Both the position numbers and the translations under genes were made by a program. From assembly GCA_029289235.1 (NCBI GenBank), contig JARFTZ010000014.1, positions 1 through 51,368 of the forward strand: a stretch of DNA of 51,368 nt, read 5' to 3'. Origin of the DNA: Gammaproteobacteria bacterium (GTDB lineage Bacteria; Pseudomonadota; Gammaproteobacteria; Burkholderiales; Rhodocyclaceae). Positions 1-12,100 of the stretch are shown in pieces. Within the stretch, counting starts at the first letter, position 1. Each line of letters opens with the position of its first letter. Under the pieces are notes generated by a model that was not told the DNA's origin, did no database searches, and saw only the letters and a list, made by a program, of their open reading frames with translations.

Positions 1-1157
1 ACCGGCTTGGTGGTGAAGAAGGGCTCGAAAACGCGCTTGAGGTTTTCCGGCCTGATGCCGCAGCCGGTGTCTTCGACTTCCACCCACACCTCACGCTCGT
101 CGAACCCGGTGCGCAGGGTGATCGTCCCGCGTTCCTCGATCGCGTGCGCGGCGTTGACCAGGAGGTTCATGAACACCTGGTTGATCTGAGCGGCGATGCA
201 TTCGATTTCGGGCAGGCCGGCGTACTCCTTTTTGACCTCGGCCTTGTACTTGATTTCGTTCCAGACGATGTTGAGCGTGCTTTCCAGCCCTTTTTCGAGA
301 TTGGCGTGATGCCATTCGGAGGCGTCGACACGGGAGAAGTCGCGCAGGTTTTCGACGATCGTCTTGACGCGCTGCACGCCGTCGAGCGATTCGTTGATGA
401 GGTCGAGGATGTCGTCGCGCAGAAAATCCAGGTCGGCGGCGATTTTGGCTTGCTGCAGCGAGGTCAGCAGGTCCGGCTGGCCGGTCAAGGCCTTTTCCAC
501 CTCCTCGTAGGCCGAGAGCACCGAGAGCATGTTCTCGACCTGGCCTTTCAGCGAGCCGAGGTTGGAGTTGACGAAGCCGATCGGGTTGTTGATCTCGTGC
601 GCGACCCCGGCGGCGAGCTGGCCGACCGACGCCATTTTTTCCGACTGCAGCAGCTGGCCCTGGGTGTCCTCGAGCTTCTTGATCAGTTCCTGTTGCGCGG
701 CTTTTTCCTGCTTGAGTTCGCCGATCAGCTCGTTCAGGCGCATCTGGTACATCGCCGTGTCGGTGTAATCCAGCAAGGTGACGCAGACATGTTGTACTTC
801 ACCGCCAGCGTCCTTTTGCGGCAGCAGGATGCAATTCTGGCGCATCGCGTCGATGCCGCCGGTGATCGGGCGGTTGTGGTTGAAGCGGAAGAGGAAGGGG
901 CGTTGCTCCCACGAGGTGAACGCGTAGTTCTTCAGGATGAACACGCTCTCGATCTTGCGGGCCAGCCATTTCTGCGGCAGTTCGGGAAAGCACTCGAACA
1001 GGTTGCGGCCGACGACGTCCGCTGCCGGACGCTGGCTGTGCATGGCCATGAAGCGATTCCACAGGACGATGCGGTAGTCGTGATCGATGACGAAGACACC
1101 CGCTTCGAGACGCTCGACGATGAACTCCAGCAATCCCCGGTCGATGTCTTCGGTCAT
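1..1157 (-). CDS. PAS-containing sensor histidine kinase, C-terminus cut by window edge
   Basis: Reading leftward from the ATG at 1157, the protein starts MTEDIDRGLLEF. It has a PAS-like domain at about residues 10-120, a short coiled coil, then a HisKA domain with the motif GVAHEINNP (phospho-accepting His near residue 186). The ATPase domain follows, with an N-box (NLLVNAAHAI) and a G1 box (DTGCGI), and the frame leaves the window at FFTTKP. No membrane segment is seen, so it is probably a cytoplasmic kinase of the NtrB-like HEINNP class. Its start lies immediately after the stop of the CheC-like gene, so the genes are probably co-transcribed. The signal it senses cannot be told from sequence. 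The open frame runs off the left edge without a stop. Confidence 0.88.
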   Translation of the reverse strand, partial: MTEDIDRGLLEFIVERLEAGVFVIDHDYRIVLWNRFMAMHSQRPAADVVGRNLFECFPELPQKWLARKIESVFILKNYAFTSWEQRPFLFRFNHNRPITGGIDAMRQNCILLPQKDAGGEVQHVCVTLLDYTDTAMYQMRLNELIGELKQEKAAQQELIKKLEDTQGQLLQSEKMASVGQLAAGVAHEINNPIGFVNSNLGSLKGQVENMLSVLSAYEEVEKALTGQPDLLTSLQQAKIAADLDFLRDDILDLINESLDGVQRVKTIVENLRDFSRVDASEWHHANLEKGLESTLNIVWNEIKYKAEVKKEYAGLPEIECIAAQINQVFMNLLVNAAHAIEERGTITLRTGFDEREVWVEVEDTGCGIRPENLKRVFEPFFTTKP

Positions 1158-1159
1158 GG

Positions 1160-1792
1160 TCAGAGCGTTTCGAGAAAGCGGTCCAGTTCTTTGCCCAGGC
1201 GGGCGATTTCACCGGCCGGCATCATGACGACGAGGTGGCAGGCGAACGATCGCTGCTCCAGGGTGAAGCAGACTTCGATGAAGAGCGCCCGGCTGTGCAG
1301 GATTTCATCCGCCGGGATCAGGTCGCGCGGCGAAATGTCGATGCCCATGATCGACGGGGCCGAGAAGCCGATATCGACGCCCAGTGTCGAGGCTACGCCG
1401 CCGAGGCAGGCGCCGACCAGGATGTTGGAGACGTCGAGCAGCAGCTCGAGTTCCTCGATCCGATCGGTGTCGTCGTAGCCCATCAGTTCGGCGAGTTCGC
1501 TCGGCGGCCCGCCGGAAAAGACGATGATGACTTCGCCGCGCAACTGCCCGTGGAACGCCTGCCGCACGGCGAGGATGTTCTTCTCGCCGACGAGTTGTTG
1601 CAGCACGGCGGGGATGTCCTGGCGCTCGACGTTGGCGATGCGGGGAATCGACAGGCGAACGAACTCGCCCCAGATCCTTGCGATGGACGAGCCGGCCTGA
1701 CCCATGCCGATGTTGGCGATCTCCTGCAGCGCGTCGCGCTGGTCGTCGGAGAGGGTGGTGTTGGTGCCGACGCTTTCGGTTTCTTCGCTCAT
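1160..1792 (-). CDS. CheC/CheX-type response-regulator phosphatase
   Basis: A 210-residue soluble protein of the CheC-FliY-CheX phosphatase family, which removes phosphate from CheY-like receivers. The first active-site helix is recognisable at about residues 20-35 (DALQEIANIGMG, with the E-x2-N signature). A second, weaker copy is seen near residue 118 (LLDVSNILVG), where the expected Glu is replaced by Asp. The start codon overlaps the stop of the upstream CheY-like gene by 4 bases (ATGA), indicating translational coupling with its likely substrate. A kinase gene follows directly. No flagellar or chemoreceptor genes are nearby, so it probably tunes a local phosphorelay rather than motility. 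The family is clear; the partner is inferred from position. Confidence 0.82.
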   Translation of the reverse strand: MSEETESVGTNTTLSDDQRDALQEIANIGMGQAGSSIARIWGEFVRLSIPRIANVERQDIPAVLQQLVGEKNILAVRQAFHGQLRGEVIIVFSGGPPSELAELMGYDDTDRIEELELLLDVSNILVGACLGGVASTLGVDIGFSAPSIMGIDISPRDLIPADEILHSRALFIEVCFTLEQRSFACHLVVMMPAGEIARLGKELDRFLETL

Positions 1793-2157
1793 ACGACGAT
1801 TCCATACTGTTTCAGCACGTCGCGCAGGCCTTCTGCGGTGATCGGCTTGCGGATGAAGGCGATCGCGCCCATGGCAAGCACCCGTTCCTGTGCCTTTTCC
1901 TGCACGTCCGCCGAAACGACGATCACCAGACAGTTCAGGTCTTCCTTGCGCAGCGTTTCGAGCACCTGGTAACCGTCCATGTCGGGCATGGTCAGGTCGA
2001 GGAACATCACGTCGACGCGACCGGCACGATAGGCGGCGAGCGCCTCTATGCCGTTGGCGGCCTGCGTGATCTCGATGTCCCAGTCCGGCGGCAGGGCCTT
2101 GATCAGCATTTTTCGGGCGATCGGTGAATCATCGACCACCAGGACGGATACCGGCAT
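1789..2157 (-). CDS. CheY-like single-domain response regulator
   Basis: A 122-residue stand-alone receiver. It shows the acidic pair in VLVVDDSPIARKM near the N-terminus, the phosphorylatable Asp in VMFLDLTMPDMDG, the conserved Ser/Thr position in VIVVSADV and the Lys in FIRKPI. There is no output domain. The start at 2157 is preferred because the receiver fold begins immediately after MPVSV; the frame stays open upstream only as read-through into another gene. It is coupled by a 4-base overlap to the CheC-like phosphatase downstream. It probably accepts phosphate from one or more of the neighbouring kinases, but the output is not known. Confidence 0.88.
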   Translation of the reverse strand: MPVSVLVVDDSPIARKMLIKALPPDWDIEITQAANGIEALAAYRAGRVDVMFLDLTMPDMDGYQVLETLRKEDLNCLVIVVSADVQEKAQERVLAMGAIAFIRKPITAEGLRDVLKQYGIVV

Positions 2158-2173
2158 TGCAATTTCTCCGTGG

Positions 2174-3002
2174 TTACCTGTCGTTTGTTTCCCGTGCTCG
2201 AACCTGCGTTTTGATTGCGCAAGCATAGCCGAGTTTTGCGTGTGTTGTCCCGGTGCGGCGCATCGGCAGGACCAGGCGGAAGCAGGTGCCACCCCCCGTT
2301 TCGCTTTCCATTTCGATGCGTCCGTCGTGGCTCTGGACGATGCCGTAGGAGAGCGCCAGACCGAGTCCGGCTCCCTGGCCCACGGGCCGCGTGGTGAAGA
2401 ACGGATCGAATATCCTTGCCCGGATGTCTTCCGCGATACCGCAGCCGTTGTCGCTGATTTCCACCCATACTGCATCGTCGCGCGCGCCGGTGCGGATGCA
2501 TGTTCGACAGGGTCTGGTTGAGTTCGGTGAGCTCGACAAGCCGGCACGAGAGTTCGGATTCCGCCGCCTTCCGGGCGCGAATATCGTCCTCCATCTGCCG
2601 GTTGGCGGCGATCAGTTCCCGGCGTAACCCGGCGACGCGGGCCATCGCCTTGAGCTTGGCGCGCAATACCGGTTCCGGCACGTTCTTCGGAATCAAGTCG
2701 TCGCCGCCGGCGTCGATGGAGGTGACGAAGTTCTCGGGCGTATCGACCGAGGTCAGGAAAACGATCGGCGTCCATGCCCATCGCTGCGATAACTCGACCT
2801 GGCGAATGCGGTTGGTTGCCTCGAAGCCGTTCATCACCGGCATCTCGATGTCCATCAGTACCAGATCCGGCGCTTCTGTCCGGAATTTTTCCACCGCGAT
2901 GGCGCCATTCTCGGCGACAATGACCTGGTGGCCGATCTCGCCGAGGCGCATGGCGAACACGGCAGCGGCGGAACGGGAATCGTCGACCAGCAGGATTTTC
3001 AT
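2174..3002 (-). pseudogene. Receiver-histidine kinase with internal deletion and frame change
   Basis: The gene starts at 3002 with an intact receiver domain (MKILLVDDSRSAAAV; Asp in LVLMDIEMPVMNG), then a coiled coil (ELTELNQTLSNM). Reading then fails near 2500. In another frame, from about 2500 down to 2174, the C-terminal half of a HATPase domain continues (EISDNGCGIAEDIRARIFDP, then GAGLGLALSYGIV). The HisKA domain with its phospho-His and the N-box, roughly 130-150 residues in relatives such as the intact receiver-kinase at 7783-9096, are missing at the junction. The gene therefore looks like a deletion derivative that changed frame. The receiver half could still be translated as a separate protein of about 170 residues. 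An assembly collapse between the similar kinases nearby is an alternative explanation. Confidence 0.75.
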
Positions 3003-3026
3003 CGTCGATACCTCCGTGTCAAAGAG

Positions 3027-5947
<2,921 letters not shown>

Positions 5948-5951
<4 letters not shown>

Positions 5952-7051
5952 TCCGGCTTGGCGTAGCTGCCCATGCGAATGACGCGGAAAAACACCCGTC
6001 GCCGGGTATCTCCGTTCTTGTCGAAAGCGATCTCCTGCTGCAGTCCCTGATACGGCCCGGCGCGGAGCGCAGCGTCCTTGAGGGTTTCGCCGCGCTTGCG
6101 CTGTTTGAGCGCGGTCAGCACGACGGTTGCCGCATCGTGCGCGGAGACCGAGCTGTACCCGGGCGGGCGCTGGAAGCGTTTGAAATAGGCTTCGGCGAAG
6201 TCGCGGTAGCGTCCCGACTGATCCTCGCGGTCGTAGTTCTGCACGATCAGCAGTCCTTCGACGAACTCGCCTCCAAGATCGATCAACTGCTCCGTTGCCG
6301 CCCACTCCGCCGCGCCGATCGGCAAGGCCGGGGCCTGTCTGCGCGCGGCCTGGGCAAAACGCGCCACGTCGAGCGCGCCGGAGATGAAGAACAGGCTGTC
6401 CGGTTTTGCGGCGAGCATCTCTCCGACAATTTTCGCAAAGTCGGTGTCGGCCGCCGATTCGTAGGGGACGGCGGCAGCGATGGTGGCTTTTTCGGCGGCG
6501 ATTGCCGTGCGGAACTCGTTCAGCCACGATTCGGTGAAGTTGCGGTTGCGCAGGTCGTAAGCCACGGCAATGTTGCGCTGGCCAAGACCGACCATCACCT
6601 TTGCGTACTCCTGGGCGTTGTCGCGCGTCGTGCGGTTGATGCGGAAGAGGTTGTCGTCCTTGCCGTAGAAGGCCATCGACGTGATCGTCGGGCTGATCTG
6701 GAAGATGCCTGCCTGGCCGGTGATCGGGACAATCACTTCGGCCATGCCACTGGTGAAAGGGCCGATCACCGCCTCGACCCTGGCGTCGACCAGCTCTTTC
6801 GCCGCTTTCTCCGCCGTTTCCGGGGTCTGCGCATCGTCCCGTGCGATCAGTTCGACCAAACGGCCGTCGACGCCGCCGCTCCGGTTGAACTGCTCGACGG
6901 CGAGGGTGGCGCCGTTGAGCCCTGATTGGCCGTTGTCGGAATTGCGGTCCGAGAGACCGCCGATGAAGCCGATCTTCAGCGGTTCCTGTTGTCCGCAGCC
7001 GAAGAGCAGGAGGGCGGACAGTGCAGCGAAAAAACACGGCATGCGTGTCAT
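5948..7051 (-). CDS. Periplasmic ligand-binding lipoprotein, branched-chain amino acid-binding (LivJ/Peripla_BP_6) type
   Basis: A 367-residue protein with a lipoprotein signal (MTRMPCFFAALSALLLFGC, lipobox ending at Cys19), so it should be anchored by lipid and act in the periplasm. The mature part has the type I periplasmic-binding fold of the LivJ/urea/amide family: LKIGFIGGLSD, GATLAVEQFNRSGGV and EAVIGPFTSGMAE. The start at 7051 is preferred over the long upstream open frame because of the signal peptide and the purine-rich site before it. No transporter permease or ATPase is adjacent. It is instead translationally coupled to the hybrid kinase, so a role as a sensory co-receptor is more likely than transport. 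The ligand is unknown. Confidence 0.85.
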
Positions 7052-7127
7052 GAGATTTCCTTTTCGAACTGGCTTCTGGACTCGGCCGATAACTCGTAAA
7101 ATTAGTACTGCACTTGATTTTAGCGTT

Positions 7128-7155
7128 AAAAACGATATATTTGAAAAAAACGATA
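7128..7155. promoter_or_regulatory. Direct repeats in AT-rich divergent promoter region
   Basis: Between the divergent lipoprotein and HTH-receiver genes lies a markedly AT-rich stretch (about 7095-7165). It contains two copies of AAAAACGATA, at 7128-7137 and 7146-7155, 18 bp start to start. The spacing and the adjacent HTH protein suggest an operator, possibly for that protein. This is inference; the repeats are seen directly. Confidence 0.4.
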
Positions 7156-7177
7156 AATATCTAATTACAGAACAGCC

Positions 7178-7768
7178 ATGGATGATCAATCGTGTTCGAC
7201 CCGGGAAGCCGCCGAGGCTCTGGGAATCTGCGTCCGTACTGCCCAGTTGTGGGTGGAACAGGGGCGCCTGCGGGCGTGGAAAACGCCGGGCGGGCATCGG
7301 CGCATCCTGCGCGAATCGGTCAACGCCGAGTTGCGTGCGCGTGAAAAGGAATGTGGTGGTGGCGCGCCGATCTTCGACGTCCTGGTTGTCGAGGACGAGC
7401 GCATCCAGCGGCAGATTCTCCAGGCCAAGGTCGCCGGCGTTTCCAAGGAAATCAGCGTGCGCACGGCCTACAACGGTGTCGAAGGGTTGATCAAGATCGG
7501 CGAGCGGCAGCCGCAAATCCTGATCACCGATCTGATGATGCCGGGCGTCGACGGATTCCACCTGCTGTCCACCCTGGCGTCCAGTCCGTTGGTCAGGCCG
7601 ATGCAGGTCATCGTGGTGACAGCGATGAGTGACGAGGAGATCCAGGAGAAGGGCGGCTTGCCGGAAGGCGTGGTGCTGTTTCACAAGCCGGTGCCGATTC
7701 CCGACCTGCTCGCCGTCGTGCGGGCCTATTTCAACGGCTGGAGCCTGCAACGCAAAACGCTGGGGTGA
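7178..7768 (+). CDS. MerR/excisionase-type HTH protein fused to a receiver domain
   Basis: A 196-residue protein with an unusual order: DNA-binding domain first, receiver second. Residues 5-55 form a MerR/excisionase-like winged HTH (STREAAEALGICVRTAQLW, then WKTPGGHRRI). Residues about 67-190 form a receiver with an acidic pocket (VLVVEDERIQ), phosphorylatable Asp near 117 (ILITDLMMPGVDG) and Lys near 169 (LFHKPVP). Most response regulators have the receiver at the N-terminus. It is divergent from the sensor lipoprotein/kinase operon and just upstream of a receiver-kinase, so it is the best candidate transcriptional output of this island. No clear Shine-Dalgarno sequence is seen before the ATG. 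Confidence 0.85.
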   Translation: MDDQSCSTREAAEALGICVRTAQLWVEQGRLRAWKTPGGHRRILRESVNAELRAREKECGGGAPIFDVLVVEDERIQRQILQAKVAGVSKEISVRTAYNGVEGLIKIGERQPQILITDLMMPGVDGFHLLSTLASSPLVRPMQVIVVTAMSDEEIQEKGGLPEGVVLFHKPVPIPDLLAVVRAYFNGWSLQRKTLG

Positions 7769-7782
7769 GAGGAGCATCCATC

Positions 7783-9096
7783 ATGGCAGGGGGAAAGGCG
7801 ACCATCCTGGTTGTCGATGACGAAGTTAACAACCGCAACGTCATGGTTGCCCAGCTGGCGAGCGAGGGCTACGAGCTGCTGACGGCGGCCAGTGGTGAGG
7901 AGGCTCTGGAGCTGATCGACCGGCACTTGCCCGATCTGATCCTCCTCGACGTGATGATGCCCGGGATCAGCGGTTTCGACGTGGCCGAGATTCTCAAGTC
8001 GGAGGAGCGCACGGCCGGTGTCCCGATCATCATGCTCACGGCGCTGGGTGACAGCGACTCGCGTCTGACGGCGTTGAACAACGGTGCCGAGGAATTCCTG
8101 ACCAAGCCCGTCGCGCGCGCCGAACTGCAGGCGCGCATCCACAACCTGCTGAAACTGAAGAAATGCCAGGACCGGCTCGCCGACCAGGTCGTCAGCCGGA
8201 CCAATGCGTTGGAAAGCGCCAACCAGCAGGTAAGCGAGTTGCGGGATCAGCTGCTGCATTCCGAGAAACTGGCGGCGATCGGCCAACTGGCGGCGGGGGT
8301 GGCGCACGAAATCAACAATCCCGTCGGTTTCGTGAATGCCAATCTGGGCACGCTGAAAGGCTACGTCAAGGACATCCTGCGCATGATGCGTGCCTACGAG
8401 TCGGCGTGCTGCGAATCGGCGCGCGATCCGCAGGTCGATGCCAGGCTGATGCAGTTGCGCACCGAGCTGGAATTGGACTACCTCTGTGATGACGCGCCGC
8501 TCCTTATCGAAGAGTCGCTTGAAGGACTCGCGCGCGTCTGCCGGATCGTCCAGGACCTCAAGTGCTTCGCCCACGTCGATCCGAACGAGCAGTGGGTGCT
8601 GGCTGACCTGCACGAATGCCTCGATTCGACGCTGAACATCGCCACCAACGAAATCAAGTACAAGGCCGTGGTCGTCAAGGAATACGGGGCGATTCCCGAG
8701 GTCGAATGCATTCCTTCGCAAATCAACCAGGTCTTCCTGAACATTCTGGTCAATGCCGCGCAGGCGATGCCGGAAAACGCGCAGGGAACCATCACCGTGC
8801 GCACCCGCCGGGAAGGCGAGACGGTCTGTATCGAGATCGCCGACACGGGCTGCGGGATCGAGCCATCGGCCTTGCCGCGGATCTTCGATCCCTTTTACAC
8901 GACAAAACCCGTGGGCAAAGGCACCGGGCTGGGATTGTCGCTCTCCTACGGGATCGTCCAGCGGCACGGCGGACGGATCGAGGTCGACAGCGAGTCTGGC
9001 AGGGGGACGACATTCCGCATTATGCTGCCCGCCGTGCGCCTGGATATCCGGAACGAAGCCGCTGCCGAGTCCGCTGTCGAGTCTTCTGCGGCGTGA
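7783..9096 (+). CDS. Receiver-histidine kinase fusion (REC-HisKA-HATPase), soluble
   Basis: A 437-residue cytoplasmic protein. It has an N-terminal receiver at about 5-125 (VVDDEVNNRN; Asp near 56 in LILLDVMMPGISG; Lys in FLTKPV), a coiled coil, HisKA with GVAHEINNP (His near 174), an N-box NILVNAAQAMPE near 320, and G boxes DTGCGI near 355 and GTGLGLS near 380. The start at 7783 is chosen because GAGAGGAG lies 8-13 bases upstream; an in-frame ATG at 7765 is less well placed. It follows the HTH-receiver gene by 14 bases and is probably in the same operon. Its domain order matches the broken gene at 2174-3002 and shows what that gene lost. Confidence 0.9.
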   Translation: MAGGKATILVVDDEVNNRNVMVAQLASEGYELLTAASGEEALELIDRHLPDLILLDVMMPGISGFDVAEILKSEERTAGVPIIMLTALGDSDSRLTALNNGAEEFLTKPVARAELQARIHNLLKLKKCQDRLADQVVSRTNALESANQQVSELRDQLLHSEKLAAIGQLAAGVAHEINNPVGFVNANLGTLKGYVKDILRMMRAYESACCESARDPQVDARLMQLRTELELDYLCDDAPLLIEESLEGLARVCRIVQDLKCFAHVDPNEQWVLADLHECLDSTLNIATNEIKYKAVVVKEYGAIPEVECIPSQINQVFLNILVNAAQAMPENAQGTITVRTRREGETVCIEIADTGCGIEPSALPRIFDPFYTTKPVGKGTGLGLSLSYGIVQRHGGRIEVDSESGRGTTFRIMLPAVRLDIRNEAAAESAVESSAA

Positions 9097-9172
9097 ACCG
9101 GTGGTATGGCGAGGTTCTGAACGACCTCATCGATCGCGGTAACCTCCTCACTGTCAGGAAAGATGCCGGAGC

Positions 9173-12100
9173 ATGAAGAAGCGAATTTCGATCCTGGTCT
9201 TCGTGCCGATCGTGGTCTTCGTGGCCTTTGCTGCCCTGTTGTGGGCGTTGCTCCACCACACGCTGATCCAGGATCGGGACGACATGTTCCGTCAGGTCAG
9301 TGCGCAGGCATCGCGGCTGGCGTCTCGACTGGCGAAAAAAGCGGAGGTCGATCTGGTTGAGCGCCCCGGCCCGCTCGAAGATGACCTGATGCTCAGCACC
9401 CGTCTGACAGGCGCCACCGCCGTCGTTCTCCTCGATCCGGCCGGACGCATCGTGCTCGCGCACGATAGCGGCTGGAAAGGCAGCCGCTTCGACGAACGCC
9501 TGACAACCATCAAGCCGGAGCGGTTCCGCGAAACAACATCGAAGCGTGCGGAGAGTCATTCCGGTGATGCCGGATCACCCTACGTCGATGTTCTTGTGCC
9601 GTTCACCTTCCCGTCGTCTCGCGCGGGGGCGCGGGAACAAGGCGCGGTGTTCGTGGCGATGGATTTCGGCGACGCGCTGGCAGCCTACCAGCACCGGCAT
9701 TTCGTCGATCAGCTGCCGCTGCTTGCCATTCTCCTGGCGTTCGCCGTTTCGCTGGCGCTCTGGGTGTTCGTCTCCCTGGTGCGCCCGTTGCGGCAGTTGA
9801 CCGACGCGAGCAAGCGTTTGCGCGAGGGCGGTGATTTCTCCTTCTCGGCCGGCGGTTTCGGCGAGGTTCGCGAGCTGGGCGAGGCGTTCTCGGCAACGGT
9901 CGCTCAACTCGACGAGCAGCGGCGCACGCTGCTGGCGAAAGAGGCCGACCTGCGCGAGCGCATGAAGGAGTTGTCGTGCCTGTACGACGTGTTCCGGATC
10001 ACCGAACGCGACGATATCGATACGGCGCAGATGTTCCGCCTGGTTGCCAAGCGCCTTCCCAAGGCAATGCGGTTCCCGGAGCGGTGTTCCGGCATCATCG
10101 AATGCGGCGACACCCATTATGGCCCGGCGCCGAACGGGGTTCAGCTTTGGGCGAGCTTCACGGGCATCGGCGGGCAGGCGGCCCGCGTCGGCGTGTGCTA
10201 TCCGCAGCTCCCCGGTGACGTCACCGGGGCACCGTTTCTGGCCGAGGAGATCGACCTCATCGACGCCATTGCCGTCCGGCTGACCGGGGTGATCGCGCAT
10301 CGGGAGGCGGTGGCGGCTGCGCAGGACAATCATGCGCTGATTCAGGCGCTCTTCAATCAGGCGCCGGATGCGATCGAGTTGGTGGATGCCCGGACGCTGC
10401 GCTTCGTCGAAGTGAACGAAACGAGTTGTCTCTTGCTCGGGTATTCGCGCGACGAACGCTTGCTCCAGTCCGTCATCGACATTCAGGCGGAGATGGATGC
10501 CGATCAGATTCATGCAGCGACGCGCGAGTTGATCGCGTCCGGCAGCATGGAGGTCGAGTCGTTTCATCGTCGCAAGGATGGCAGCGTGATTGATGTCCGC
10601 GTTCGTGTCCGGCCGGTGAGCCGCGGCGGCAAGGATTATCTCGTCGCGATCTGGCGTGATATCACGGCGGAAAAACAGGCGCAGTCCGAATTGCGCAAGC
10701 TGTCGCTGGCTGTCGAGCAGAGCCCGAACCCGGTGATCATTACCGATCTCGATTGCCGCATCGAGTACGTCAATGCGGCTTTCACCCGGGGGACCGGTTA
10801 TTCGCGTGAGAGCGTTCTCGGGCAGAACCCGCGTCTGCTCAAGTCGGGAAAAACGCCAAAGGCGACCTACGACGCGATGTGGCAAACGCTGCTGCGTGGC
10901 GAGCCCTGGAAAGGCGAGTTCATCAACCGGACGCGCGACGGCGAGGAGCAGATCGAATCGGCGATCATCGCGCCGCTGCGCCAGCACGACGGTCAGATCA
11001 CCCACTATGTCGCAGTGAAGGAGGACATCACCGCCCGCAAGCAGGACGAGGAGCAACTGCGCAAACTCTATCTGGCCGTCGAGCAAAGTCCGGAGAGCAT
11101 CGTCATTACCAATCTGGATGCCGAAATCGAATATGTGAATTCGACATTTCTGCGCAATACCGGCTACACGAAGGATGAGGTGATCGGGCAGAACCCGCGC
11201 GTTCTCCACTCTGGACGAACGCCGAAGGTGACCTTCGATGCGATGTGGTCCGCGCTGTCGCGCGGCGACGTCTGGTGTGGCGAATTGATCAACCGGCGCA
11301 AGGACGGCAGCGACTACGTGGAGTTCGCCACGATCGCTCCGGTTCGCCAGCCGGATGGCCGTATTACCCACTACCTGGCAATCAAGGAGGACATCACCGA
11401 AAAGAAACGCATGGCCGAAGAGCTCGAGCAGCACCGCATTCACCTCGAGCAATTGGTTGAACGCCGTACGGCGGAACTCGACGGAGCCCTGCAGGAGATG
11501 AGCGCGCTTTTCGAGGCGGCCAGCACCGGGATCGTCCTGTTGCGGGAGCGGACAATCGTTCAGTGCAATCGCCGCTTTGACGAGATGCTCGGCTATGCGC
11601 CGGGGGCGCAGTTGGGGCAGCCGACGCGAATCTGGTATTTCGACGAGGCAAGTTACGACGAGACCGGTTGCGAGATCTATCCGCGCATGCGGCGGGGCGA
11701 AATCGATGTTCGCGAAATGCACTTTCGGCGCAAGGACGGCGAGGGCGTCTGGTGTCGCGTGTCCAGCCGGGCGATCAACCCGGCTCGTCTCGACGACGGC
11801 CTGGTGGTGATCATCGACGATATTTCCGACGAACGCGAGGCGGCCGAAGTGCTGAAACAGTCCCTGGCGAGACAGCAGGCGATTTTTGACGCGGCCAGTG
11901 CCGGCATCATGCTGATTCGCAACAGGGTGATCGAGCATTGCAACCGCCGTCTCGAGGAACTGACAGGTTACATGCCCGGCGAACTCAACGGCCAGCCGAC
12001 CCGCTGCCTCTACGCCGACCCCGCCGACTGGGCGGCGGCAGGCCAGGCGATCTATTCCACGGTCAGTCGCAACGAGAGTTACATCAAGGAAATGCTTTGT

